Below are positions 46,634 to 57,111 of a DNA stretch of 64,000 bases, one piece after another. Source of the DNA: Histomonas meleagridis (Eukaryota > Parabasalia > Tritrichomonadida > Dientamoebidae); contig WSYJ01000151.1 of assembly GCA_020186115.1 (NCBI GenBank), positions 479,533 to 543,532 on the forward strand, in the 5' to 3' direction. Below the pieces are notes generated by a model that saw only the letters and a program-made list of their open reading frames with translations, was not told the origin of the DNA and ran no database searches. Both the position numbers and the translations under genes were made by a program. Each line of letters opens with the position of its first letter. The stretch's first letter is position 1.

Positions 46634-47232
46634 AATGATGTTCCCTGTTCCTGGATGTTCCGGGGGGAACAACATTCATCTAAAAGTTGAGGGCAAAAGG
46701 CAAATCGGCAATAAGCAATCGGCAAAATGCTTTATGCATATTAAATCAATTTCTATATTCATATATTCTCATATAAGAACTAGGAAGGAACATACTATAA
46801 AATACATGAAATATTAGGGGGATGTTTGTATACACATGCCCAAAATACGCTGTTAATGTTGCCCTGTTGCCAAAATCTGTTGCCCAGTTGCCCTTTGCCC
46901 CTAACTCTTAAGGTAATGTTCATGAACCGGGTACAAGCAGGAACAAGGGGAACATTCAATTATCTATGAAATTCAAGGTTAATTTACTGTACTTTTGATA
47001 CGTTGAATATTAATTAAAAATAAGATTTCTTCAATACAGGTACTCAAAAATAGCACTTTTTACGGTCATGCTATTGAAAATAAGGCTTTTTGAGGCTAAT
47101 ACCGTCAAAAATGAGGCTTTAGACGTTAATTTTTAAAAATAAATCTGTTAATGTTGCCCTTTCGCCATTTTGTCCTTTAAAGTTCATCTGAAGTTTGAGA
47201 ACCGGGAACAAGGAGGAACAAAGGACAACACA
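46634..47232. repeat. Noncoding repeats in direct and inverted orientation near the element's left side
   Basis: ATGTTCCCTGTTCCTG at 46637-46652 is partly the reverse complement of GGAACAAGGGGAACAT-type sequence at about 46942-46957. CTGTTAATGTTGCCCT occurs at about 46850 and again at about 47147, each followed about 50-75 bp later by GAACCGGG(A/T)ACAAG. A perfect GTTCC-GGGG-GGAAC hairpin lies near 46658-46671. Clusters of GTTGCCC and GGCAAAA strings fill the space. The composition differs from both flanks. It may represent subterminal or terminal repeats of the element. Confidence 0.5.
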
Positions 47233-47290
47233 TTAAAAATAATATAAATTTACTTTTATTGAGATATTTATTTTGAGAATAAGGCTTTTT

Positions 47291-47496
47291 GTAATTATCT
47301 GTTTTGAAGTTATCTGTTTGAGACTTATTGTTTGCAATTATCTGTTGAAAAATAATTCTGTTGAAAATAAGTAGGTGAAAATATTCACTTCCTTTATTTT
47401 AACATTTCAAGGTTGTTGTTTGAAATATTGCTTTTCAATATCACTTATTTTTTGTAATTACCTGTTTGAAATATGTTGTAATTATATGTTTGAAAA
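47291..47496 (+). repeat. Iteron-like short direct repeats upstream of the primase-helicase
   Basis: Five imperfect copies of GTAATTATCTGTTTGAAA occur at 47291, 47309 (shortened), 47335, 47454 and 47478, within 260 bp of the primase-helicase start at 47550. Spacing is irregular (two clusters). Such repeats near a replication gene are often origin or initiator-binding sites; that role is inferred. Confidence 0.45.
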
Positions 47497-47549
47497 AGCG
47501 TTATGTTTTTAAATTATTGTTTTATTTTTTTTATATTATATAAAATATC

Positions 47550-49933
47550 ATGAAGCAACAAGTGGCAGAGACAACTTCAAACTCAGATGTTGATAATGAA
47601 ACTACCGAAAAACTTACTGAAAAATTCTTTGATAAAATGCTTGATATGAGTCCCGAAGAAAAACGTATTGACAAAATCCTTGATAAAATGATTGATAATA
47701 GCCCTGTAGATAATGAGCTGCACGACAAAAATAACTATATAAATTTAACTTTAAAACAACGTATTGGTAAAAATATTGTAAATTTATATAATTACAATAA
47801 ATTTGATAAAAAATCATCATCTGGACGCAATACTATTACAGGATTGGCTTTATTAAACAATATGATAAAGAACTTATCTGTTATAGACATTGATATTAAC
47901 AAATCTTTAGATAACGATACTAAAGATAAAATACGTAATAATATATTAAGTAAATTATCTGATGATGATATTATTGTTAAAACAGCTTCCGGAGGTTTAC
48001 ATATTTATTGTAATACTGATGAATTTTATACAACAAATAACCGTATGATTAAGTGTTATGAATCAAATGACTATAATATTGATATATTTTCATCTGTTGA
48101 TTAAACAAAACGTTCATTAGTAGTTCTACCCGGATACAAAGTAAGAAAAGATCATAAATCACCTGTATCAACATATGAATTTATCAGAGGTAATTGTAAG
48201 AGTCATATTATCAGAACTGTTGATGATATATTAAAGGATTTTGATATTAAAATTACTGTTGAACGACCAAAAGAAATTAAAGATATTGTTAAAATGTATA
48301 ATGATTCTGATAATATTACTGTTGAATTTGCAAGAACATTAATACACGGTTTAGAAGGTTTTGAAATACATGACGATGCATATAATAGACCTTTATCAAA
48401 AGAAATTACATTATATGTACTATTTCAAACAATTAACAGTTTACCAAATAAAGTTATTGATGAAGCTTATGATTATGTATATAATAATTGTAATTTAACA
48501 CCTAATGCTAAATCAAATTATGATATAGCTAAATGTAGATATATGCATTTACAAACTCATTACGGAGTTTTAATTAAAATAATCAAACTTTATAATGAAG
48601 ATTATTATAAGAAATTCATTAATAATAATACTGATGAAAACATAATACATAACATTGATCTTAATGATAATTTTAGTATAACAAATATTAGTTCTAAAGC
48701 AGAAAGACATATATATAAATGTAATAAAGACGTTATTGAAGATTTATCAAAGGTAATTAGATTTGTAGAAAGCAATAATTTAATGTTTATTATTAAAACA
48801 TTTGATATTCATAATAATAAATATGTTATTGGTTATATGACAAATACTAATATGAAAGAATTACTTAAAATGATCCAACTTTGGAAAGACGGTAAAAGGA
48901 ATATTACAGCATATGATGCTTTTTTAGCTTATAAATCTAAACTTACTGTAAAAGGAATTGAATTTTACAGTAATAATGAAAAAGATGTGTTCTCAATATT
49001 TCAAGGTTATAAATATAATATTGTTGAAAATATTAATATTTCTCTGATAAGTGATTTCTTAAATATGATTAAAGAAGTTATTGCTGATAACAATAATGAT
49101 GTATATAACTATTTATTGAATTGGATTACTTATAAAATACAAAATTCCGGAAAAAAGACTGAAACAGCTATTGTTCTTAAAGGTTTACAAGGAATTGGTA
49201 AAAATACATTTACTGACGTTATTTGTGAATTATTAAGCGGATATAGTGAAAAAAATATTAATCAAATAGGAGAATTAACGGGTAACTTTAAAGTAAAATG
49301 TTGTTAGTATTAAATGAATTAAAAAATGTAGGTGAAGACAGACTTGCAAATTTTGATGCTTTAAAATCAATTATTACTGATAAAACTATTAGAATTAATG
49401 AAAAAAATCAACCTAGAAGAACTTCTGAAAACGTTGCTAATTGTATATTCGTTACTAATAACAGTTATCCTATTAAAATTGAATCAGATGACAGAAGATA
49501 TGTCGTATTATTATGTAACGGTAAATATAAAAATAATCATGATTTTTGGACAAAAATGTATGACAGTTTTACTCCTGAGTGCTATAATCATTTATTAACA
49601 TATTTTATAAAAAGAGATATTAATAATTATAATTCCAGAATTATACTTGTAACAGAAGCTAAACAAGATTTAATAGAAGCATCAAGAAATACTGTAAAAC
49701 AATTCATATGTGATAATTATAATGAATTATGTGAGGGTTGGCTTTGTAGTGATGCATTATTTAATAAATTTTATGAGATTAAAATGAGGTCTTTTCAATT
49801 ACAGTTAAAAAATTAATGTGATAGAAAAAGAGTCCGTAGAGAAAGCGAATTATGTTATTGTTACTTTCTATAAGATGAATATGAAAATATATATCATCAA
49901 ACAGAAGATGTTGAAGAGAATGACAATGATTAG
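47550..49933 (+). pseudogene. Primase-SF3 helicase (D5-like), broken by stops and a frameshift
   Basis: A fused replication protein. The AEP primase part (residues 75-185 and on) has VIDIDI (D113, D115), SGGLHIY (147-153) and NIDIF (D178). The helicase has Walker A GLQGIGKNTF (near 49186), Walker B LLVLNE (49301) and sensor NCIFVTNN (49441). Lesions: TAA at 48102-48104, with the same frame continuing for 63 codons before the next ATG (48294); a one-base frameshift at about 49298, inside the segment before Walker B; and in-frame TAAs at 49814-49816 and 49871-49873 before a final TAG at 49931. The uninterrupted pieces keep conserved motifs, so decay is recent. A functional product would require readthrough and frameshifting. 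In the family, this protein unwinds and primes the element's DNA. Confidence 0.8.
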
Positions 49934-49964
49934 GAATAAGAGATTTCAAATATATTATTTTTAA

Positions 49965-52900
49965 TTATCCTTTAAAAAGGGCTACTGTATTATTATCAAT
50001 TATTGAAGTTATTTTTCCTATAATCATACTGTTTATTTTTGTTGTTAATACAGTATCATCATCTAAAATACTGCCGTCATATAAAACTATGTCTCCAATA
50101 TTATATTTACTGCTATCATTAACTTTAAAATAATAATCACCATGAGTAGCAAAATCTATAGTATTTTGATTAATACTAATATCTTGTTTAATAGTATCAC
50201 CTATTTGAAAAACACTGTTAGCAATATGTTTATCAACACATATTCCTATAAACTCTTTATAAGAACCTGTACTTTTAACAGAAGGTATACAGTTAGTAGA
50301 ATCTGTAGTAGAAATATACTTATTAACATCATTTTCATTAACTAATTTATAAACATCACCTGTTATAAATACTGGTTTTCCGACAATAAAATTATCGATA
50401 TTTTCATTTTCAGAAATAGGGCTATTATGAGTTATTGTTTTATTCATTTGACCTCCTCCTGAACTGCTAATAATTGCTTTTCTATAAGTATCATTAGAAT
50501 AATGCCAAAACCCTAATTCATTTTGATAAGAAGTTATTCTCCGAGTATATGTTCCTGGTGCTTCTGTTGATTGATCATGATATACAAAATCTAAAAATCT
50601 ACCTGTTTTTAATACAGCATTTTGATAAGGAACTATATCACTTGGTTCATGAGTATGACTCGTTAATGCTAAATTATTTAAGTTAATTCCGTTAACAGTA
50701 TTACATTGAATATTGCCGTTATTATTAAAAGTAATTGATCCAGAACCGTTTCTTTTAAACTCTAATGAATCAGTAGATGTTATTCTCCAAGAGTAATCAC
50801 TGTTAAATTCATTATTATCATGAAAATCTATATAACAACCTACTTCCATAACACCGTCTGATTTAATAGTAGCTATACAAGGTAAAGTGTTTAAATAATT
50901 TCCTGCTGAAGAACCGTTATTCAAATAATAATTATTAATTTTACCGTTAACAGTTAAGTCGTTATTTATAGTATTATGAGTATGATTTATTAAAGAATAT
51001 TTATCATCATGATTATGTGTTGTTAAAGAGAAGTTATCAACAGGTATATTATTAATATAATTTACTTCTAAATTACCATATATTTTTAAATCGTTATTTA
51101 TAGTGTTGTGAGTATGATTTATTAAAGATATGTTATCAGTGTCAATATCATTAATATAATTACAATTTATATTTCCGTTAACAGTTAAATTATTATTAAC
51201 AGTTAAATTATTATTAAATTCTGTATGAGTATGATTTTTTAAAGAAATGTTATCAGTATCAATATCATTAATATAAGTACAACTAATGCTTCCGTTAACA
51301 GTTAAATTATTATCAATTGTGTTGTGAGTATGATTTATTAAAGAATATTTATCGTCATGATTATGATCTATTAAAGCATATTTTTCATCATGATTATGAG
51401 AACTTGGCGGAAAAGTTGTTGGTTTATCAGTAATATCATTATAACTATGAGTATGATTTATTAATGAATATTTATCGTCATGATTATGTGTTGTTAATGA
51501 AATATTATTAGTATCAATTCCATTAATACTATTACAACTAATATTACCGTTTTTATATATACTTACGTAATTACCGTCACAAGTTTTAAATCTTAAACAA
51601 GTATCAATATTATCATCAGAACCTACGTAATGTTCTATTACACTACAATCATCGCCATATGGTAATACACCTATTTCCATTCTGATAGAATTACCTGTTA
51701 CTGCATTAGATCTATAAATAAATAATCCTTGATAAATATTTGTATCATCTGGATATTTGCTGCAATCAATATTGATATTACGTTTTGATGTTAATATTCT
51801 GCAGGAAATATCATTATCTACTAATAAATCTTGTTCAACCTTAGTCCAAACGCCGTATTCATTATAAGAAATTTCTGTTAAAGCCTTATTTATATCGATT
51901 AAATTGTCATTAGTTAAATACTGATCATGAGTATGATTTATTAATGAAAAATTATCAACAGGTATATTGTTAACAGAATTAACTTCTATATTACCGGTAC
52001 AAATAGCACTGTCAACAGTTATGTTGCCGTTAACTTTTAAATCTTGATTTATATCAGTATATATTTCATAGATATCTTCTTCCTCAGTAGTTTTCATATA
52101 ATCTTTATTAAAAGTAATTCCTGTTAACTTATTGTTAATATTAAATATATCATTACTAATTATTGATAATTCATCTAAATCAATACCGTTAATAAAATTA
52201 CATTCTATATTACCATTTACCTTTAAATCTTGATTAATATTAGTATATATTTCAAAAACATCCTCTTCCTCCTCGTTTTCATTAATAATTGTCTCAACAT
52301 AATCCTTATTATAAGAAATACCTGTTAACTTATTATTGATATCAGTTAAATTATCATTAGTTAAATAACGATCATGAGTATGATTTATTAAAGAAAAGTT
52401 GTTAACAGGTATATTATTAATATTATTACATTCTATATTACCATTTACCTTTAAATCTTGATTAATATTAGTATATATTTCAAAAACATCCTCTTCCTCC
52501 TCTTCTTCATTAATAATTGTTTCTAATAAATCCTTATGATAAGTAATGCCAGTATAATTATTTAAATCAGAGCTTATTAAGTAATTATCATGAGTATGAT
52601 TTATAAAACGTTTATATATCTGACAGTCTACTAATAACATACCTAATTCATTAGTTCTCTGTCCTTTAGAAACATCTTTATAATAATATTTTAAGTTCTT
52701 AAATATAGTATTCATTTCAGGAAACAGATTTATTAAATAATTATATTCATTAAAACTATTATCGATATCAGTATCATCAGGACCTTCTAAATCATCTAAA
52801 TTTTCATCTGTTGATATATCATATTCATCAAAAACTACTGATCTTACTGTAGGTATAGGTATATAACCCCTGGCTCCTGTAAACACATTTTTTAATCTGC

Positions 52901-54620
52901 TCATTAACGACATAGCCCAAGAACTGTTTTTAATACTGTTATATACTTTACTTGCCAGTTCAGCAAATTCAGCTAATGACATAGCAAAAGAAAAAACATC
53001 TAATAAGTATTCTAGCCAGTTCTTTTTATATCCTTCACCATCTTCTCCAGGTGCTCCTGTTAATAATTCTAGTATCTCATCATCATCTATAATCATTTGT
53101 TTTGTTAAATAGTATTCTGATGTTAATACTCCATCAACATTAACTATACCATAAGTATGTCCAGAATCTTCTAACATAATACTATTACCGTTAGGAAAAT
53201 TAATTAATATATTGTTTTCAGTAATTCCTTCATCAGTTGTATTATCATAAGTTGATATATTAACGCCGTTTTCAAATAATATTACATCAGAAATAGTTAA
53301 AATACCGTCTTCAATAAGTGCTATATTATTAGTATCAATTTCATTAATTTTACCGTTAACGATAAGATCCTGATTAATTAATGTATATTTTTCATAAATA
53401 TCCTCTTCTTCCTCAATATTTTCTAATAATTCTTCGTTATAATATATACCTGTAGTATTGTAATGAGTATGATTATTTAATGAAAAATCGTTAACAGATA
53501 TATTATTAATACTATTTGTTGTTATATTGCCGTTAACAGTTAAATCTTGATCAATATTAGTATATATTTCGTAAATATCTTCTTCTTCGTTGTTGTCGTT
53601 AATAATTGTTTCTATATAATCTTTATTATAAGTAATACCTGTTAATTTATTGTTAATATTTTCTAATTCAGCATTTGTTAAATAATCACTGTGAACATGA
53701 TTTATTAAAGCATATTTATCATCATGATTATGAGTTGTTAAAGATATATTGTCAGTATTAATTCCGTTAACAGAAGTACATGTAATATTACCGTTATTAC
53801 TGAAACTTATTGTCGAACCTCCTTTTGCTTGAAAACTTAATGTACTTGTAACAGCTCTTATTCTCCAAGTGTTATCACCGTCATTATTATAATGAAAATC
53901 AATATATTGACCTACTTCCATAACGCCGTCTGTTTTAACAGTAGCTATACAAGGAATTGTTATTGTTGAATTAGATCCTCCTCCAGCACTGTTTAAAATA
54001 TAATAATCATTAATTTTACCGTTAACAGTTAAATCATTGTTAAAAATGTTATGAGTATGATCTATTAAAGCATATTTGTTATCATGATTATGATCTATTA
54101 AAGAATATTTGTTATCATGATTATGATCTATCAAAGAATACCTGTCATCATGATTATGATCTTTTAAAGAATACCTGTCGTCATGAGTATGATCTTTTAA
54201 AGCGAAATCTTCTGTAGAATAGCCGTTAATAGTTTCTATCAATAAATTACTTATACTGACGTTATTATTATCAACATTTATTTTAACAAATTCTTTGTAT
54301 GAAGTCAATACTTTATCAATATCACTAAACATTTGTTTTAAATAAGCATTATTCATAATATTTGATCCTGTAATAATATCACTTACTAAAATATCATTTA
54401 TTAAAACAAGATTTTTAATGCTGTTATCTAAAGGATTAATTATTATATGATTTCTTCCGTAAGTAAATATAAATGATTTATCTATACTATTAATTGTTAA
54501 TGAACATATACCGTTACTAATAGTATCTGCTGTTTTACTGTGATTAGAATATACAACACTATTTTTATTTAATAATGATTTTACAACGTTTTCAATTCTG
54601 TCAATCCTATTATTTAACAT
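49965..54620 (-). CDS. Giant fibre-like protein with 21 His-x-His repeats
   Basis: The protein has 1551 residues and is intact. It is built from repeated modules: short VNGNI/ECN-type beta units, helical spacer units of the KLTGITYNKDYIETI type, and 21 copies of a L-(I/T/K)-(N/D/T)-H-(T/N)-H-D-x-(K/R)-Y motif. The His-x-His pairs resemble the metal-chelating His-x-His sites of phage tail fibres such as T4 gp12. A beta-rich unit (CIATVKTDGVMEVGQYIDFH, then WRI, then ITFNNNGN) occurs at least twice and in looser form a third time. A middle segment (about 525-580) is hydrophobic. The C-terminal 130 residues form a separate domain (GKPVFITGDVYKLVNE; DFATHGDYYFKVND). It is likely a trimeric virion surface fibre for host attachment; this is inferred. 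Confidence 0.7.
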   Translation of the reverse strand: MLNNRIDRIENVVKSLLNKNSVVYSNHSKTADTISNGICSLTINSIDKSFIFTYGRNHIIINPLDNSIKNLVLINDILVSDIITGSNIMNNAYLKQMFSDIDKVLTSYKEFVKINVDNNNVSISNLLIETINGYSTEDFALKDHTHDDRYSLKDHNHDDRYSLIDHNHDNKYSLIDHNHDNKYALIDHTHNIFNNDLTVNGKINDYYILNSAGGGSNSTITIPCIATVKTDGVMEVGQYIDFHYNNDGDNTWRIRAVTSTLSFQAKGGSTISFSNNGNITCTSVNGINTDNISLTTHNHDDKYALINHVHSDYLTNAELENINNKLTGITYNKDYIETIINDNNEEEDIYEIYTNIDQDLTVNGNITTNSINNISVNDFSLNNHTHYNTTGIYYNEELLENIEEEEDIYEKYTLINQDLIVNGKINEIDTNNIALIEDGILTISDVILFENGVNISTYDNTTDEGITENNILINFPNGNSIMLEDSGHTYGIVNVDGVLTSEYYLTKQMIIDDDEILELLTGAPGEDGEGYKKNWLEYLLDVFSFAMSLAEFAELASKVYNSIKNSSWAMSLMSRLKNVFTGARGYIPIPTVRSVVFDEYDISTDENLDDLEGPDDTDIDNSFNEYNYLINLFPEMNTIFKNLKYYYKDVSKGQRTNELGMLLVDCQIYKRFINHTHDNYLISSDLNNYTGITYHKDLLETIINEEEEEEDVFEIYTNINQDLKVNGNIECNNINNIPVNNFSLINHTHDRYLTNDNLTDINNKLTGISYNKDYVETIINENEEEEDVFEIYTNINQDLKVNGNIECNFINGIDLDELSIISNDIFNINNKLTGITFNKDYMKTTEEEDIYEIYTDINQDLKVNGNITVDSAICTGNIEVNSVNNIPVDNFSLINHTHDQYLTNDNLIDINKALTEISYNEYGVWTKVEQDLLVDNDISCRILTSKRNINIDCSKYPDDTNIYQGLFIYRSNAVTGNSIRMEIGVLPYGDDCSVIEHYVGSDDNIDTCLRFKTCDGNYVSIYKNGNISCNSINGIDTNNISLTTHNHDDKYSLINHTHSYNDITDKPTTFPPSSHNHDEKYALIDHNHDDKYSLINHTHNTIDNNLTVNGSISCTYINDIDTDNISLKNHTHTEFNNNLTVNNNLTVNGNINCNYINDIDTDNISLINHTHNTINNDLKIYGNLEVNYINNIPVDNFSLTTHNHDDKYSLINHTHNTINNDLTVNGKINNYYLNNGSSAGNYLNTLPCIATIKSDGVMEVGCYIDFHDNNEFNSDYSWRITSTDSLEFKRNGSGSITFNNNGNIQCNTVNGINLNNLALTSHTHEPSDIVPYQNAVLKTGRFLDFVYHDQSTEAPGTYTRRITSYQNELGFWHYSNDTYRKAIISSSGGGQMNKTITHNSPISENENIDNFIVGKPVFITGDVYKLVNENDVNKYISTTDSTNCIPSVKSTGSYKEFIGICVDKHIANSVFQIGDTIKQDISINQNTIDFATHGDYYFKVNDSSKYNIGDIVLYDGSILDDDTVLTTKINSMIIGKITSIIDNNTVALFKG

Positions 54621-54639
54621 ATTTTATTATAATTAAACA

Positions 54640-55464
54640 ATGTATAAAAATGAGCGCCAAATGAGTACTAGTGTATCACAACTGCCTGTAGAAGAAATAT
54701 ATACAAATTTTGATATTCAAAAGAATGAAAGGGACGTTGATAAATTAGATAAAGGTAAAGGTTATACTTTTCGTTTTCCACAACGTTGGATTGAGTGTCC
54801 TAGTCAAAATAAAGTTATTAGTTTAAGACGTTTAAAAATAACACCTACATGTCATACAATTATGTTAAAAATTTGGGCTAAAGGTCCGAGTCAATCAAGC
54901 GGTCTTACACGTAATGTTACTTTATATATTCAATCAAATAATACATTACGTGAAATATTATTTGATATGTGTAATCAATTTAATAAACAGGCAACAAATT
55001 ATATATTATTATTCGATTTAGATAAAAACAATACATTAAAGTTATTTTGTAAATTTAAATCTGATGCACAAACAATAGATCAAAGCAATTTTCGTTTTAA
55101 AGATGTTAAAGAAAACACAAATGAAAATCTTATACAGTTTTTGAGATTTTTGAATCAAGATAAAGATAAAAATATTGATAAATTAACAGACGAAGATAAT
55201 ACAAGCTTACAATTTGATAATGTGTGGGACCGAGAATATATTGAATTTAATGCTTCATTTAGTGATAATAAACGCAGATTTATCGGTCTAAATAATGATT
55301 TCTATGATAAACCTACTGTATTATTTAATCCTCCAACAGACGGTAATACTTTTAATATAACATTTTCAAACAGTAATAAAAAATTTATATATCCAAGATA
55401 TTGTAAATTTATTATACAATTAGTGTTTATATATAATTATCGAAATGCAGTTACATTGAAATAA
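54640..55464 (+). CDS. Candidate virion structural protein, 274 aa
   Basis: This intact protein starts only 19 bp from the divergent fibre gene. The sequence is beta-rich (FRFPQRWIECPSQNKVISLR, IMLKIWAKGPSQSSG, NVTLYIQSNN, then IEFNASFSDN and NTFNITFSNS near the C-terminus), with no catalytic motif. A jelly-roll-type minor capsid or fibre-base protein would fit the position and composition, but no family can be named from the sequence alone. A second Met (MSTSVSQ) at codon 8 is an alternative start. Confidence 0.5.
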   Translation: MYKNERQMSTSVSQLPVEEIYTNFDIQKNERDVDKLDKGKGYTFRFPQRWIECPSQNKVISLRRLKITPTCHTIMLKIWAKGPSQSSGLTRNVTLYIQSNNTLREILFDMCNQFNKQATNYILLFDLDKNNTLKLFCKFKSDAQTIDQSNFRFKDVKENTNENLIQFLRFLNQDKDKNIDKLTDEDNTSLQFDNVWDREYIEFNASFSDNKRRFIGLNNDFYDKPTVLFNPPTDGNTFNITFSNSNKKFIYPRYCKFIIQLVFIYNYRNAVTLK

Positions 55465-55551
55465 TTTTATTAAAAGTATTGTTGTTAACAGATTATTTTT
55501 AAAAAACACATCATTTATAAAATTTTTTAATTATTTTTAATTTTTATAAAA

Positions 55552-56112
55552 ATGGAAGGTAAGTGGTTATCTTGCGTTGTTGATAATGATTACCAAATAT
55601 ATACTGAATATCAGTATCAACTTAGAAGGAAATCAAATAAAAGGATTATTAAAGAATCCGAGGATCACGGTTATATTAGATGCAAATTAAACGGAAAACC
55701 ATATTATAAACACAGAATAATTGCATTACAATTCATACCAAATGATGATCCTGACAATAAAATACAAATTGATCATATTGATCATAATGAATTAAATAAT
55801 AATATCATAAACTTGCGTTGGGTTAATAACAGTGAAAATCAAAAAAATAGATCATCACATAAAGAATATGAATATGTTGATGAAATTGATGACGACTGTA
55901 TTTTATTAGATACTTATAATAATCATTCTTTTGAAAATTATTATTATGATAGAAAAACTGATATATTTTATTTCTTTAACGGAATTAAATATCGAAAACT
56001 AAAAATAAATTATACTAAACAAAATTATGCATTTGTTTGTGCAAGAGATATCAATAATAAGCAAGTAAATGTTTGTTATTTTGCTTTTAAAAAGCAATAT
56101 GACTTAATCTAA
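55552..56112 (+). CDS. HNH endonuclease, homing-type
   Basis: This 186-aa protein has an N-terminal DNA-recognition-like part (YQLRRKSNKRIIKE), then KHRIIALQFIPND and the HNH core IDHIDHNELNNNIINLRWVN followed by NSENQKNRSSHK. The conserved His and Asn residues of the beta-beta-alpha-metal fold are present. The C-terminal half (from about residue 105) is Tyr-rich and unlike standard HNH domains. Members of this group are often free-standing homing or phage-type nicking enzymes. It lies between structural and replication genes of the element and is probably element-encoded cargo. Confidence 0.75.
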   Translation: MEGKWLSCVVDNDYQIYTEYQYQLRRKSNKRIIKESEDHGYIRCKLNGKPYYKHRIIALQFIPNDDPDNKIQIDHIDHNELNNNIINLRWVNNSENQKNRSSHKEYEYVDEIDDDCILLDTYNNHSFENYYYDRKTDIFYFFNGIKYRKLKINYTKQNYAFVCARDINNKQVNVCYFAFKKQYDLI

Positions 56113-56129
56113 AGTTAATATTATTATAA

Positions 56130-56436
56130 TTAATATTTTTCTTCACCTGTACATATAATAACATCATTTTTGTTAGGATCATACATTAAAATATAACGTC
56201 CTTTCTCAATGTTTTTAATTGGAGGTTTTATTTTTATATTTACATTATTTTGTATTTTATAGAGTTTTAAACCTAATTTTTTAGACTTTTTTAAAATATT
56301 GTTTTTTAGCAATTATAATATATTTATATATTACTAAGTCCTCAATATAAAAATTGATTAAATCAATATAAGGTAATTGTTTTATAGTAAACACTTTTTT
56401 AAGTTTTAATTCTTTGATATAATCAAATAAGTCCAT
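56130..56436 (-). pseudogene. Small unidentified element gene with a homopolymer frameshift
   Basis: An ATG at 56436 opens a frame (MDLFDYIKELKLKKVFT...) that ends about 48 codons later at a TAA following AAAAAAGTC. Shifting by one base within that A-run joins it to the frame ending at 56130 (GLKLYKIQNNVNIKIK, then EKGRYILMYDPNKNDVIICT), giving a protein of about 100 aa. The second frame has no ATG of its own. The lesion sits in a homopolymer, so a sequencing error is as likely as a true mutation. No family is recognised. Confidence 0.45.
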
Positions 56437-56467
56437 TACAATAGTATATTTTTACATATAATAAAAT

Positions 56468-57049
56468 ATGTCAGTGCCTCATTCAAGAGTGTTATCTTGT
56501 TCAAAAGGCTTTTTAGCAAAAGTAGATACAAATATCAACAGTCCTCAACAAAATCAAAATGTTAATGTCGTAGTAAATCCTTATGAACGTTCTATGAGTG
56601 TAGATCATATAGAAGTTAAATATCCTGACGTTAACGATAATAACGAAAACATTCAAAACAGATCTGTCGAAACAGCTAATGAATTGAACAGTAATTTACA
56701 ACAAATCATACATGACAAAGATTTATTAATTCAAGCATTAGTATTATGTTTAGATATTATTGAAAATAATCCGTTAATTGTTAATAAATATATAATTGCT
56801 GACGAAGATGAGCTAATTAAATTATTGCAATTATTATGTGATACTAATGAAGTTGAACTGTTAAAAGCTGATACTGATACATATTGTTGTAAGAGTAATA
56901 CTTATGATTACGTTAGCAAAATATACGTCAAAAAGGATAACGAAACATATAATTTAAAGTACAGTCTTCCAGATGTTATAGAATTTATCGATAAACGTAA
57001 AATATCACTCAAATTTGTTAAATCAACATCAGGATTAACATATAAGTAA
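56468..57049 (+). CDS. Unidentified element protein, 193 aa
   Basis: Divergent from the small gene at 56436 by 31 bp. Residues 1-70 are polar and Asn-rich (SVPHSRVLSCSKGFLAKVDT start). The middle is helical (LQQIIHDKDLLIQALVLCLD, DELIKLLQLLCD). The end has a short beta-rich segment (SKIYVKKDNETYNLKYS). No catalytic or binding motif is seen. Being located next to the DNA polymerase, it may be an accessory or regulatory protein, but this is only positional. Confidence 0.5.
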   Translation: MSVPHSRVLSCSKGFLAKVDTNINSPQQNQNVNVVVNPYERSMSVDHIEVKYPDVNDNNENIQNRSVETANELNSNLQQIIHDKDLLIQALVLCLDIIENNPLIVNKYIIADEDELIKLLQLLCDTNEVELLKADTDTYCCKSNTYDYVSKIYVKKDNETYNLKYSLPDVIEFIDKRKISLKFVKSTSGLTYK

Positions 57050-57111
57050 ACAATCTTTAAAAATATAATTTTATAAAATTTATTTTATTTTTATTTTAAT
57101 ATAATATATAT

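Noticed and set aside
49965-54620. Fibre gene as collagen-like or host surface protein
   Set aside because: There are no Gly-x-y runs, signal peptide or membrane anchor, and it lies inside the virus-like gene block with element-type composition.
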